A stretch of 64,000 bases of DNA from Eudromia elegans (taxonomy: Eukaryota > Chordata > Aves > Tinamiformes > Tinamidae). Location of the stretch: NCBI GenBank assembly GCA_003342815.1, contig PTEX01000487.1, positions 8,393-72,392 of the forward strand. Reading direction: 5' to 3'. Shown here one piece after another: positions 23,701 to 37,950 of this stretch. A program made the position numbers and the translations under genes. The stretch's first letter is position 1, and every line of letters begins with the position of its first letter. The notes under the pieces are model-generated. The model saw nothing but the letters and a program-made list of their open reading frames with translations. It had not been told where the DNA came from and did not search any database.

Positions 23701-26700
23701 ACCCTTCTAGGGAAGATTAGGAAAACTATCCCTAGGTGCCCAAAGAGATAGTGAATAGCCATTGAGTTCTCTAAGGATGTGAAATCATCTTCTGTAGAGA
23801 TAATTTGTTCTACATACTCTCTTTTAAGTCACTCTGAGTGGAACAGATGAGGATGATCAACACCGGCTTGTCATAGATTCTTCTAATTCTGACTTGATGT
23901 GATTTCTGTGTCTGTCTCCATAGTCTGTTGTTTACATTTTCAAAGTCTGCTCATTTTTCCCATAAGTTCTGTGCATAAGTCACAGTTTGTCACATCTTTC
24001 CCAGCATATCCAGAACTTATTTCTTTTACCTTGAAAATGAAAATTGTTCTTTTTCATTTTGCTTTCAGTACATTTTTGTAATACAAAAAATACCTACCTA
24101 AGTTCCACAAATTAAAAAAAAAGAAAAAAATCCTACTCTCTGAGTAGACAGAGATGGAAGTTACTAATGGTGCTTCAAAGAAGACTCTCACAGCAGTAAT
24201 CATAAAGAGAACATGAAAAAGATTGAGAAAGGGAAGTAGATGTGAGGAGAAATTATATGCAAAACCATAACAGTATTTGTTGAATCTATCAAAGGAAAAC
24301 AGTTGTTTTGCATCAGTACTTGATCAGTGGTATGGTCTACCTTGTTCATGGTGCTTGAAGAACATTTGTAAACATTGTTTGAAGTTACACTACTGCTAAA
24401 GCAGTCTGTAGAGACCATTATAGAGCTTTAGCTTTAGTTTTCCAAGCTTTAGGCATGTTATTATTTTTACTGGATTTTGAAACAAATAATTGATCAAGAT
24501 GAAACTATTTTCAAGATTTTTTGCCTGTTCAGATGTTGACACCTGATTCAGTTAGCTGTCAAACCATGCACAGAGGAGTGAGGATTTCAGAGATCTCTAG
24601 GTTACATATGCACTAGCATTCATGCTTGATCCACTCAGGAATCCTAGCTGCCTTCTGGGACCTGTGTGCTACCTTCTAATCCCATTTTGATGCCCATTTT
24701 GATGCCTAGAGCATCTCAGATGCATATTCGGTGTCAGTAGGTCTTCTAGGATAAGATACATATCATCACAGAGAAGTAGGTGTCTAAAATAGGCCAGGTG
24801 AATGACTACCAAAAATGTTTCTTTTTCTGCCCATATTAAAAAAGAGTCCTTGAATTACTAGTTCAAATATAGATATCTGCAGTTTAAAAATCTAAAGTTA
24901 GATAAATACTAGCTTTGTTGTCACTGACTTAAAAATCACTGACAAACTGACTACTAGGAAAGAAACAATTGTATAAATAGTGCACTTTTGCTAATCCTAC
25001 TTAAAAGCGCTTTTTTTTTTTATAAAATGTCAGTAAATGCTCTAGAAAAACCTCAGCATTCTATAAAATCTACTGAGATGATACCTTTTTTGATTTTTAT
25101 TTTTCCAAGGAAATAGATTGTTTAAAGTCTACTATGTTCTTTAAGAAGATGCTACTATAAATTATTTTGGATTGCAAATTGTGTTACTAAGGTTATATTG
25201 ACTATATGGTATTTATTTTTTTTGGCTATATCTAATTTTGTAGGAACTGAGAGTTTAATAGAATAGAGTGATTAAAAAGAACCATATTATATTTCTAAGT
25301 AGATTCAAATAGGCCTGGGCTGAAATTATGATGATCATACATCAGATAAGGTGTATATAGGTACACACATACACATATATTTACATACACATATATATAC
25401 AAACACCATTGCACCACTATATATTGAAGGCAGTGAGTCCAGAAATATGGAAGAGAAGGAGAAGCTGTCCTCCAACATGAAAGTTAGTAATTACAACATT
25501 CACTCACAATGCTCAAATTCTTTTCAGGTTTCCCTCTTGTTTGAGACATTGATCTACACTTTCCACTCATAGGATGAGCATGCTAAAGTCCAAACACAGA
25601 ATAATGTACATAAGCATCTCTGTGTGCAGGAGTGACTAGTCTTTTGGAGGGGAAGGTTAAACGACAAGAGGAAGAAAGGGAAACAGACAGACCTATAAAT
25701 AGAAAGAGAGGCACTGAACAGGAATAGAGCAGCCTTCAGTGAGAACAGATATGAGAGAACAGATAGGCAGCTCTCTACTGAGAACTGAGGAGGGTCAGCT
25801 ATGACATAGTAATACTACTATTTTATAGCACTTCCATCAAGTCTCTAATGTCTTCTTATCTTCTCTTTATAGAACTGACTCACAAAAATTAAAAAAAAAA
25901 AATCTGCTGAATTTCTTAACAGATTACTTTATACAGAAAAATTACTTTATACAGAAATAACTTATCAGATCAATTATGTTCTTATGTTGTTAATGTCTCT
26001 ATTTTTCACATGAGCTCAACCTTCAGATAAGAAAACTCTTCTGGAAGCTATTGTGAAGTCCTTTCCATCATATTCTGTCAAATTACCTTCTTACTCCACA
26101 AAATACTTCCTTCTGTATTAAAGGTCTTATCCAAACAAAACATGTCAGTCATCCTGGATTGTTAGGAGACTTTTTGTGGAAGATTGATATTTAGCAGAAA
26201 TTAGATTCAGAACACAACTCTCAGTTCACATCAAGTGTTCTCAAGCTGATTTAGACCCAAAGCACCTAATGTCCATGAAATATTCTATTCCCTTATTACC
26301 TCTATTCTTTGTAATTCCTTTCTAATAAAATGACAAGTTAAAACAAAAAAAAGAACTTTTTTTTTTGTCTCCAAAACACTTTTTTTCCCCAATATTATAA
26401 TATGATTCCAAAATTATTCAGGGTTGCTGAAGTGATGTTTAAATGAAGAGATTACAGAAAAGTGAACTGGAAAAAATGTATAAGGGCAACATTAAATATC
26501 AGTATCCCATAGATTGCATTAATATTTGATTGATAATTTCATTAGTAAAATTAGTTTACTGCTGAATAATATTTTCTGTCCAGAATATTTTCTACACATT
26601 GTTTAAAGATCAGAACTCTTTCTGTTTAACAAATTGTCAAAAGTTTAACCTGTCTTTATGGCAGCTAATAAGGACAATTTGGTTCAATCTCTCAAACAGC

Positions 26701-28947
26701 TGAACAATTTTGGAATCTTAATTTCTCTTTTTCTTTTCATTTAAACTTTAGGTATATTCACTCTTACTTGCGGCTGATGGACATACTCCTATACAGAACG
26801 GGAATTGTGCACTTTTTGTGCATGTACGATAAGCAATGAGTAATAAAATATGCACTATTAAGCAGTTCTCAGTCCTCAAGTCATTCTCTCATATTAATCC
26901 AGCTTTGAAATCTCTCCAAATTTGTTTTTTAAAAAAAAAACACCAACAGTTTATCTCCTTGAAGCATACAGCTTATTCTTCTTCAAAAGCAAAGCCCATT
27001 CTTGTTTCTCTTCCAGTCACTTTTCATCCACAATTTCTAACTATATTTACTTTTGAGCCAAGCAATTGCAGCCATACAACATAGTTAATTGTCTTCATTA
27101 TTGGGCTGCCTAAATAAGGCAGAATAAAGATAACAGGCTCACCTTCCAATGTTCTGTTTGAGTATTTTTTAAAAAGCCACATTCAAAATGAATTTACAGT
27201 TAACCAATACACAGTTTATTGATATTAATTTATTTATTTATGTTTAGAAGAATTCTCAAATTAATTTATAAGGGCTGCATATTTATCATATATATTACTG
27301 AGAGCTGTGTTACAGACTCAAACCACCTGTTTACACTGATTACAGAGAACTGTAATAAGATGACAAGTTAAAATAGGAAAGCCTTCTTTAGGGACTTATT
27401 TCACTGTACACATTTTTTCTGTGCCTATTTCTTCATAGTTGATTGACATTTCTGTGAGAAAAAGTAGATAATGGGGCAGATCTTTTGCTGACACTTTTGT
27501 TGCAGAGGCAGCACAGCAAGGGTGATTATACAGTCATAAAAAAATTGCCAGACTACCTCCTGTGTCAAAGGACACTTTCTCTGAGTGCCAGGTATGAGAC
27601 TCTGCCATGACTGAGATCTGGCCCTTCATCTGGCAGGAAGACAGCACGACAGATGATAATAACGGTAGTCTCCTGCGGGCCCAAATTCTCTTACGGACTT
27701 TCACTCTTCCTCCTGTAGCACAGCAAGCTGCTTGAAAAGTTGTTAAGGGCATAACCCTGACACAAACTCAATGTTCCATCTCTTGACCAGAATTCTGGAG
27801 TAGAATAACATGATGGAATCTTCCTGTGGAAAAAGACAGTTTTAGCTATGAACGAAATTCAAAAGGCTTTTAGGTAAAGACAGCCAGTCCAGGATACAAT
27901 TTGAAACTGCTTCTTATTGACCCTCTCTCAGGATACATTTTAATTTACATATAGAATTAAAAATAGTCACCTTCTGTGACCAAGCAGGTCATGAAGAAAG
28001 ATTTGTCCTAGGATCATATCTCAGAACCTAAAAAACCAAAATGTCAGTAAAATTCTGAGTATATACCACATCAAATTCATAACACTTCCTACGTATTTCA
28101 CGAGAAGCCTAAAGTTATCTTCAGTGTCTTCAGATCAAAAAGATCAAAACCTAAGTAGTATTCTTTACAGATTTTTTTGTAACCAGCAAATATCTTTGGT
28201 TGAAACACATAACAAAATTTGATAAACACTCTTTTCTGTGTGATTCTGGAAGATTTTAGCATAGATATGTGTATATATAGTGATAGAATACAAGAGAAAG
28301 CTGATGGGGAGAAAAACAGTACATTATACTATTGAGAAAATAGAATTAAAATATAAGAAAAACTTTCATGTTATTGAAAACATTGTATCCTTGACAAAAC
28401 TCAGGGAAAAAATGCCTGACTGAATTAGCATGTTTTGCTAAAATATATATTACATCTATTTCCTTAAATTTAAATGACATGAGATTTATTTTTGATAAAA
28501 TAAATTAATAATTAATATTAATTTAATATTAAAATTAATAGTGCCTTATATTGCACATATCCTTTCTTGGTCTGAAGAAACAAACATTATCTTGAATCAT
28601 GATTTCTTTCTTCTGAATAATATTACTTTGAGTATTTATAGCCTTTTCACATGTCTTGTTTTACACTGACTGCAACAAATTTCAGTCTAAGAAATAGATG
28701 TTTATAGTGTTTAGTGTCTTTTACTTCTTCTTTTTTCACATCCTGCAGTGGTGGCATATAGTGTTTCCCTGTATTTGGAACCACACAGGCTGGGGAAGCC
28801 AGGACCCACAGTGACACTATGAGCAGTGACCATGAGGTGTCAGTATGGAGTGCCAGTGAAGGCATGTAATCCACCTCATTATCCCATTTTGTTTGACCTT
28901 GGCATTTCTTGAGCTTGGGACCCAAAGAACATTGAATGTGTGCAACA

Positions 28948-28949
<2 letters not shown>
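17701..28949. other. Long unique AT-rich non-coding stretch
   Basis: No gene is supportable. Notable contents: A22 at 18779-18800; an 8-bp hairpin at 21235-21255 (TTGGTTGA / TCAACCAA, loop 5); A-runs near 22680-22726; a tandem duplication of cccattttgatg near 24682-24708; CA/TA-rich words at 25360-25400; TATAAATA near 25693 within a purine-rich patch; a 19-bp tandem duplication (attactttatacagaaa) near 25923-25958; G+C-richer patches near 27550-27750 and 28740-28920 that I do not recognise. Confidence 0.55.

Positions 28950-28982
<33 letters not shown>
28950..28982. repeat. (AT)16 microsatellite
   Basis: An uninterrupted AT dinucleotide run. Frames reading YIYIYI on both strands here are repeat artefacts. 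Confidence 0.95.
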
Positions 28983-28991
<9 letters not shown>

Positions 28992-31900
28992 TAAATATGA
29001 CATATAAAATCTCTATAGTAATTTTAAATGCATTGTCCAGGCTTTTAAAATTAGTATGGACGACGAGTGCTATTATTACAAACAGACTAACAACTATGTG
29101 TTTTATTTTGATATGTTTAATCAAATTTTAACTAGTTTAGAAGTAATTCTTAGCATCATTAAGTATGTTCCATTTTGCCCAAAAGAACATTTTGAGTATA
29201 ACACTTGGATTTATTGATGAAAAATAGATATTAGTGACAAGAGCAGACATTAAATTCAACAAGAAATAGGATTATGAGCTGGTCCAGATATATATATACA
29301 CACATTTACTCATTTATATGAACTGTAATGCCTGAGGACACAATTATGAAGATATGTGTCCAGTGACATTTGAGATGCACTGGCATTTACTCTTTGGCTT
29401 GCTTCTGCCATTACAGAAAGTGCTTGTCTTTCCAAAATACAGTGTCATGCATGCCAAGTCTACATAGAAATCTTTGACACTCAGAGTGTCTGAATGTGCA
29501 ATAGATGTCACTGTTGGGGACACTTTTGGCAACTGAATCAAGCTTGAAGTTTGCCCTGGCTATAATTGGAGCTTAAATATGCAGCTCACGCATGGAAAAC
29601 CTGCATTTAAATATGTATTAACTACATATTTGCAAGAACTACTAAGATTTTTTAGGAAATTACTGATGATTTTTAAAATTGCACTGTTGAAAGCAGTATG
29701 TAACATTAAAAAAATGCAGTTTTACTTGCTTCCATCTTTCAGCCAGAATATTTCTACCTGTACACATCTCTGAAGATAATGGCTCCTCAGCTCCGAGAGA
29801 GCTCTCAGAGAGAGGCTTAGATAGAAAGAGATGCTAGGTGGTGGTTAGCACTATACTTACCTGCTCCAAAGCCCAGCTCCAGGCAAGGTCATAAGAGATG
29901 TTACCCCTCAAATCTAGGATTCACATGGAAAGGCAGGGAAAAAGAATACATCAGCTCATCTCACCACTTTCAGTTGGGAAACTCACATGGATAGGAAGCC
30001 AAAACTTATGTTTTGTAGACCCAGCTCCCACACATAGCTTTTGGATAATTCTGAAAATTAGTGGTTAATGATAATTTGTGTCAAATAGCACAAGCCACAT
30101 TTGTATAAACTGGAATACCTCTCTGTAGAACTCCCTGAAAGTGTTCACTCAACTGAACACATGCATCACTCTGGAAATCTTATATTTTATGTAGCTTATT
30201 TAAATCTTGGATAAAATGAAATTTGTAAGACTAAATGATGTCTTCTGCAGCAATGTCTTCTATCATCCATATGTGGCACTGTGGAACACAACCAAAAGGT
30301 GGCAGCACTGCATCCAGCAAACACATTTGGGTCTCTAGTTTCGCTGTTGGAAAACTTTCATTAATTATATTTAACATGATTTTAAATCTACTTTTGTGTG
30401 ACTGGGTCCTATCACTGTTGTGTCTGATTAACTATGAAGAACAAGAAGCAAAAAATCCTTTGAAATTCCTTCTTTTCTTTTCATTATATATATATGTGAG
30501 CTTTTGTTTATCATTCTGTATTGAAATAAAAGACTATTGACTGTAGTCACATAGACTTGAGCAAAGCCAAACTACCAACCAATACTTCTTAGTGAGTCTA
30601 GTGAGAGCTTAATTTAACAAAATGATATAAAGTTCTTGCAGAGGTATTCACAACAATTCAAATTTAAATTTTCTATAAGGTCTTTAAAATTCTCCATTAT
30701 TTTCACAACCCTTCAAAAGTCTAGAATAAGTTGTTTTGCTGTACTTGCACTTATTCATTATTTTTTATTGCACGCTTTTTTTTTTCCTAAATATTTCACA
30801 GTGCCAAATAACCTAACCCTCCTAGCTTTACTTTTGGATACTAGTAGTCTCATCATCTACTCCACATAGATGCTAGTTTACTCTTATGAGGTCAATTAAC
30901 ACATTTTGGTTCTGTGAATAGTTCACTGCAGGAACAGCAGGAGCAATTCCCCTTTAGGGAATATGGATAAGCCCTGGCTGGATTTAGTTTTCTGTGACCT
31001 ATGCAGTTGTAGTATATGTCTATAGCAGACTTTGAATCCTCAAGTTCGCCAGTGACTTCTCACACCTTGTACCACATACTGTTATTTCAAGTTTAAACAG
31101 CACTCTTTTGATCACAGCTCAGCTGATATAATCATATGATTTCAGATCCTGTGAAATGGAGAAACAAATATGTTTTCAGAGTAGCAAAAGACTCAAAGAG
31201 GTGCAGGGTCAAGTGCTTTGGACATAGTCAGCTTTCTCAAATAGAGCTGCCCTGAAGCCATACGATCACCAGCCCACACAGCACAAGTTGGCCCAGTGGC
31301 TGGCAACCTGATGCTGGTGGAATATAAGCCTCAAGTTAAAAAAAATAAATCCAAAATATGTTGATAGTATACTTGTGTGCTCAGTTCCCTCTTTCTCTCC
31401 ATACTCAAATACAGATTTTTTTTTTTTTTTTCAGTCAGGCAAATAAAAGAGTAAGGTGAATGTAGGGGATCAGAGATTCTTCAGAAAACCCCAGAGGACA
31501 TGCTTAAGTTAAAATGTTAGGAAACTTAGAAACAAAGGAAAGACGCGCAAGTCAAGTTACCTGGTAAAAAAATGATTAAGTCTGAATAGGTTAGAAATTC
31601 CACATTCCCCCATATCAGTTAAAATAGAGGTGACAAATGCTGATCTTTATTTCCAAGGAAAGAACTGATTCTTTAAAAATCACTGCCCTCTGGAAAATAA
31701 ATAAATAAATATTCACTGTGTTCATTCTTCTGGTCATCAAAGATCAGAGAAGCAGGAAGCAACTTGAGTTCTCCAAAATCTCTGCAGGGAGACGCAGAAA
31801 GAGGAGGGCTATTTGAAGTACTATTTTGGCCTTCCCTGATTTAAAGTTTTATGAGTGCCAAAGAAGGACAATGCTGAAAGTTTCAGATGGCTTTTAAAGA

Positions 31901-33283
31901 GGAGACAGAAGTTAGCTTGACCTGGAGCAGAAGAAAAAGAAACCCTGAGAAGGAAAACCACAGGTGAAGCCAGGAGAGCAGAGATAAAAGTGTGATTCAT
32001 AAAAGTTAGTTTTATCACAAAGAAGCTGATTTCACTGGATACTTTCCATAGTTTTTGGAACTCGATTGTTTAAGAGTGTAATTCAGAAAATCTAAAGCTG
32101 GGTTCATATTCTGAATTACCTGTTGGAGTTACTTGACTCTTGCAAATTACTATAACAAGATTCTGGGAAAGTTAGTGCCTTTGGGGTAAAGTTCATCTAT
32201 CTATCTGTGCTCACTGTGAAGTCTTTTTGAGTTCAAGAGAAAGAAGAAATTCAAAATTTTAGATAGCATTGAAAAATCAGATTTAAAAAATTGGTGTTCT
32301 TAAAAACAAAAGCATAGAGAGCAAAATATATTTATTTAAAATTTAAGCATGGTGAAAGTGCTGAGGATGTTATTGTTCAGAGTAAAATGCAATATAAAAA
32401 AACCCACAGGGCTTCTCTAACTTTTTTTTTCAATCTTTTGATCCACTCAAATACTTATCAAATGAAGAAACAACCCTTCACACTTCAAATTCCTTGCCAG
32501 CATGTGGAGATGGTAGGAGGCTGCCACTCTTCTTCTGGGATTGTTATGCAAAGTGAATTGTTTGTGGAGAACTTGAATAAGCAATCGTAAAATTTAAGCA
32601 TTGAAGTATTTAGCAGAATTTGATAATTGCTACAATGCCACAGAAAAAGCAAAATCAAGAAAATTATTCATACTCACATATTTGCATAATATTTTTGACA
32701 AAAAAGATGTCTATGAGTTCTACTCAATGGACAAATTTCAAACATTTATTTAATCAATCTTTTTAGTCTATTTGTAGACACTTTCTCTATTAAATAGAGA
32801 AGATAGGTTTTCACAATCCTAGTGATTTTTTCTTGTTATAAGTTTTCACCTGGTACTTCTAAATGACATACTTGACTTGTAAAATTTAGGTTGTAGCATT
32901 TGCAATTTTGACGTGTTTATATAAAAGAAAGAATAAAGCACTCTCGCACACATGAGCAAGAATTTTTGATTTGAAGGAAAGATTCAAGGATCAGTTAACT
33001 CCAGGAAAGTTATGACTATGCAAGTGATATTGATTCATGTCATTAGTCTCCAAAAACTAAACTAATCTAAGCTTACTGCCCCATAGTAATTTTACAGATA
33101 AAGGTGACTAATGAATCATAAAGATAGCTCATTTTCTAGAAATTCTCATGTAAATATAGTGTTTTAACTTATATATGATTTGCTTTGCATATTGCTGTGT
33201 TCTCAATTGCAATGATGTAGCTTATCTTGAAAAAGAAGTGTAATACAAGCTTGCAAGAGGAAATGGAGAGTGGAACAGCCAGT
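28983..33283. other. Unique AT-rich non-coding DNA
   Basis: No gene is supportable. It holds a GAGAGCTCTC palindrome within a GA-rich patch near 29795-29815, a T15 tract near 31416-31430 and a short (AAAT)n run near 31695-31710. Confidence 0.55.
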
Positions 33284-33300
33284 CTTATCAATCTGATAAG
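33284..33300. promoter_or_regulatory. Palindromic GATA-type site
   Basis: CTTATCA-ATC-TGATAAG puts two perfect inverted TGATAAG motifs 3 bases apart. Paired inverted GATA motifs are known binding sites for GATA zinc-finger factors. It could equally be a chance 7-bp hairpin. Confidence 0.3.
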
Positions 33301-36300
33301 GTGATCAGCTTATGTTTATGAATCCTTGTCAATCTAGCTTCATTCCAGATAAGGAGACTTGCTTTCTTAAAGATATCTCTTTTTCTGTTGTGTTTTGTTT
33401 TGTTTTGCTTTTCACATCCATAAACTTAAAAGCTATCACTAGATGAAACAGTGTGATTTTCTGCCGAAGAAAAATGAAATACCTTGTATTTCTTTTAAAA
33501 TGCTGATAGGATATTTACGGAATTTGAATCAAGGAGTTCAAAGTAAAATTTATCTTATTATTCACTACTGAATAAAATCTTAATTCATAATGTGTTCTAA
33601 TGTGTTCTAAGAAAATTCTTTTCTTACCTAAGCACACCCAGATGGAATAGAAACACTGTATCTTTAAACTTAGAAATTATCTCACTCTGTATTTTTTTAA
33701 AGTTTTGTAATTTTAGAGTTTATTAAAAGTGAGTCTTACAACTATTCTCTAAAGGAAAATTTAGCTTTCTGAATTTCTCTATAGAGATTTGAATTAAAAA
33801 ACATGTAGTCTATAAACATGCATACAACAAATATAACTAAAAATGACATCTAAGTTTAAAGCTATTAAAAATTTAGGCAAAGCTACTTAAGGCAATTAAT
33901 GAACCTGCTAGTACTGCAAATTTTGATATATGTCTGTCTGTTGCAGTGCATTAAAACTGTCCTCACAGAATTGTTTAAAATTTTGACTTTGATACCCTAG
34001 TTCAGGGAAGGTAGTTTCTCTGACATGAGTTACTCTTTGGTATTTTGTTTTCCTGAGTTTAGTTGTCCCAGCACTTGTCTTCCTGGCAGTGATAGATCCT
34101 CATCTAAAAGCCAAAGCCTCTCTCATTTTATGCAGAGACATCTACTTCAATATGAAGCACATCCCCAGAGCACGAATAACTCACTTTTTGGTCTTGCAGG
34201 CTTGAATCCCAATATTTCCTTTGTAATACTTGGAAGCATTAAGCTGGAAAGACTACTGCAAAGGGGGAAAAGGTTCTGTGTAGCCAGTCAGAGACAAGTC
34301 CTCTGCAGTTCACTGCAAACTCAACGTCTGCACAGAGCAGGATTGAAACTGAGGAAAAGAAACAGTTACCCACAGGTGATGGGTGGTCTTTCCAGCACTG
34401 ATCAGGGTGGTAAATAGCAAGACCAAATGAGGTTGTTAATGAGACAGTAAAAATTTGTGGTGTTCATGTAAGGATGCATATCTTTCACCTACATGCCTTG
34501 TATGATATGCTTCAACACTGATCTATTGGTGTTAAGGAAAAGCCATGACAGTCTGTTGTTTCAGTTACTGCAGTTTAGAAGCAATACAAGCTGCTGACAA
34601 AAAAAAAAAAAAAAAAAGATAGAGAAAAAGAAAATTAGTTGAGTGACTGACCAAGATGTTAAGTATTAAAGGAGTTTTATGAAATTATAATTATCTTTTC
34701 AGTCAGTGATAAAATGTGTGTTTGGACCATAGTTCACCTAAGAAGTCTTGGAGTTCTAGATTATACAACTGATAATCTGCTTCATTAATGATTAAGGGCA
34801 GCTTAGGGGTGGAGTGGGGAGGGAAGGATATTTTCTGATTTTTTTTTTCTCCGATCTCCCTAGTTTTTCTCTTGCATCCAGAAGTGCAATCTTCTGAGGT
34901 AAATCATCAATCTACTAAGTACTTGGCTACTGATTTTAAGGACTTTGTTAACATCTCTGTCGTGCAACATATTATAAAAATATGGCTATGAAAATATATT
35001 AAAAAATTACTTTCCTCTGACAGAAATAGCTATCTCTCATGTGTCCTGTTAAACTATTGAATAATACATAGGATCATAGGATCAAAATCTCAAGGATATT
35101 ATGGAAGCTAAATGGTTATGTTGAGTATTAAGGGTTATTGGTACATGGCATATCACGAAGTGGAAGATGTGAGGGGCAACTGGAGATAGATTAAAGAGAA
35201 TCAACCAAAAATCAAACCTTCACATTCAGAATTTCCTGCTATGAAAATATGAAAGAAGATGACTTTCCTCCAAACAAGAAGATTACAAGTCATGAAAGAG
35301 AAACAGAAGCTAATATATACTGAAGAGAAGTAATGCTTTTTCTGACTTATAAAAATTTTAAAGGATTCAAAAATGTAGGTATTGTGGCAGAAGGGAGTGA
35401 GATAAGAAAATTGCAGAACAGGGATTAAAGTGGAGAGACAACAGTATCTGTGTAAATCAGGATTGAAAAATAATAAAAAAAATCACAGAAACATATGTGG
35501 AAAGAATTAAGTTGTTAGTGATGGAAGGATCCATGGGCTAAAAATGCACCTACAGAATATCTGGTATATACTTTGTAAATCCAGATAGATAGGTTTTAAT
35601 ATCTTAAACACGAATACAAATATATTTAGGACAAATACATTTAGAGAAAGAACTCCATCCAGAAAAATTCAGATGAGTGCTAATGCTGCATAAATGTATT
35701 TGCATTTTATAATTCACCCAAAAGTAAAATACTTTTTTAGGACAGTACTTGAGCAATATACATATATTTTATTTTTCTTACAATCGCTTACATAGTTTTT
35801 CAGGATCCTGACGAGATCACCAAGAAACTGGCTAAGCAGAGACTTCAATTTCCATTACGCATACAATCTTGGAAAAGACAGAAGCCATTTTATCTCCTAC
35901 AAAGAGAAATATCAATTATTTATGAATGAGCTAGATTTACTAGGAAGTCAAAATGACAGGACATGTGATGGAAAATACTATGACCACACCTCCTCACCCT
36001 TACTCTTCTTTACATTTTCTAGAAGAAATTAACTGATCATTAGTTTTGTTCACTAGCTTAGTTGTAACATTGATGCAATTAAATATTTTATATATTTTAT
36101 TTACAAATCTGTAAAATGAATTATTGTATTATTTTAACACTCTGTTTGATTCTGAACAAAATAACCTGAAGGGCTACTACTTTACTTCAATTTCACAGTC
36201 CTGAATGCTCTAGGCTAGTGAAATTACTGGAAAATAATCACAGAAATCATGTATATTTTGCATATAAATGTTATTCTTATTATAAGAATATATATAACAT

Positions 36301-37557
36301 ATTACACAATATATTCTATATAGCATATATAATATATATATTTATGTGTATATATGTGTATATTTCAAATCTTAGGCATTTTGTCAGTAAACACAAGAAC
36401 ACAGTGTAGCAGTACCCCTATGTATCAAGTATATTTCTACCTCATAAGCATGTGATAAGCCTTAGAATGAAATAATATACAAATTTTAGTTTCAAGTCAG
36501 TCTTAGTTTGTGTTTTCAGTATCATCTAATAGTATTTTTCCATGAGATGCCTTAGTCTAGGTTCTCTTCATTTAAATCATTTAAAAGGAAATTTTACTAA
36601 TCACTTATTTTAAGGGAAAATAACTAAGAAGTCATGCCACGATTAAGGTTTACTAAGATTATGGCAAGGGTATATCAAACATTTGAGATGATAATAATTT
36701 TAAAGACAGTAAGAAATCCATAAAGAAATTGTTTCCTTCCCTGGTAGTTCCAAAGTTAACTCTGTCTTTATCTCAAAGCCTGCCAGTGTCCTATCCTAGA
36801 CATTATGTGGTAGAACATTAAATTGGATATAGCTAAGATATGTGCCAAATGACATTTGGTCTCCACATTTCAGCATGTCCCAGTAAATGTATTGCAGCTT
36901 ATCTACATATAAAGGCTTGATTCAGCTGACTAGCATAGGCAACTACTGCCTCTTAAGATGCCCTCGGGTAGCATATCCAAAATAATTGAATGGGATGACA
37001 GATATGATTTAGGACATGTGGGAGACATAATTTTTTGTGTTAGGTTCTGGAGGCATTCAGGGTGCTTCTCAGATGGTACTTCTCAGGTGTCTATATATTA
37101 GCAATTAATCATGCCTCAAAAATGAGAAAAGATGAATTCCATTCGATATATTTCAAAAACCCAGTTCATTTCCATTATACTCTGTTCCATAAAATAACTA
37201 CTTATTTTAAATTTTCACTCTCAGTCGGGGTAAAAATAGGTATTGAGATAATGGCCCTTGTGAAAACCTATGGAAATATCAAAATTTTAATTTTGGAACA
37301 AGCTAACATAAATATAAGGGTAAATATCAACATAATATCAGGGAAGATAGAGTACTGGTTGCAGAAGAAATGAGTTAGGAGGCAAAGTAAAAAGTAAGTC
37401 TTTATGACAAAATTGAACACCACTTGCAGTGGCAACACCTCTAGATATACTTTTCTTAACAGAGACTTAATTTAATACAACAAGAAAGAAACCTTTCACC
37501 TTATTACCTGGTATGTGAAACATGAAACAAAGTAAAGACATTTTCAAACAGCTGGAG
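33301..37557. other. Unique AT-rich non-coding DNA
   Basis: No gene is supportable. Contents: a short (GTTTT)n run near 33387-33408; a 130-codon open frame at 34025-34417 with no recognisable domain; A19 at 34599-34617; a G-rich patch near 34808-34825; two cataggat octamers near 35067-35083; an AT-dinucleotide-rich block at about 36285-36362. Confidence 0.55.
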
Positions 37558-37817
37558 CTGCTGAAGAGAGTTATTCAGCAGGGCAGATCTCATCTTCTCT
37601 CAGACAGTTTAACAAAACAGTTGCAGTTTCAAGTTAACAGCTCATGTTACCCAGTTCACTCGCTCTGTTTTTTCTGATCACTGCTTTGACAGCAACTAAG
37701 GTATTACCAAAGAGCCTGCTTTTATTAAACTGATACATTGTTTTGAAGTGACGGTGCTTTTCACTCATCTTAGCAAATGGACAGCTCTTCTCAGCAGTTT
37801 CTGAGAACTGCTGAGAA
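37558..37817. repeat. Two hairpins sharing CTGCTGA words
   Basis: CTGCTGAA 37558-37565 pairs with TTCAGCAG 37574-37581 around an 8-base loop. Some 200 bases on, TTCTCAGCAGTT 37788-37799 pairs perfectly over 12 bp with 37806-37817 around the 6-base loop TCTGAG. The same CTGCTGA word builds both stems. Confidence 0.65.
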
Positions 37818-37917
37818 AAGACAGTATCTTCAAAAAAGTTCTGGATTGATGTTGCTCAGACTCTGGGAGAGTTGTTTTGCCACAACTACAGTCTTTTCTC
37901 CATGTCTCGTAATAAAC

Positions 37918-37950
37918 TATTATTATTATTGTTATTATTATTATTATTAC
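37918..37950. repeat. (TTA)n microsatellite
   Basis: About eleven TTA units are interrupted once by a G. Confidence 0.9.

Noticed and set aside
23333..23710. 125-codon open frame on the plus strand
   Set aside because: It overlaps another unrelated frame, has no recognisable motif, and fits chance length.
25640..25810. TATAAATA in a purine-rich patch as a possible promoter
   Set aside because: No downstream gene, no CCAAT or GC box in place, and TATA words are frequent in AT-rich DNA.
28647..29003. 118-codon open frame on the minus strand
   Set aside because: Its start lies in the (AT)16 repeat (YIYIYI) and the rest has no recognisable domain.
34025..34417. 130-codon open frame on the plus strand
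   Set aside because: No domain, signal peptide or homologue that I recognise. One or two frames of this length are expected by chance in 64 kb of AT-rich DNA.
35067..35083. Two cataggat octamers resembling a minus-strand CR1 end
   Set aside because: The following sequence shows no CR1 3' UTR words, so the resemblance is too short to support a copy.
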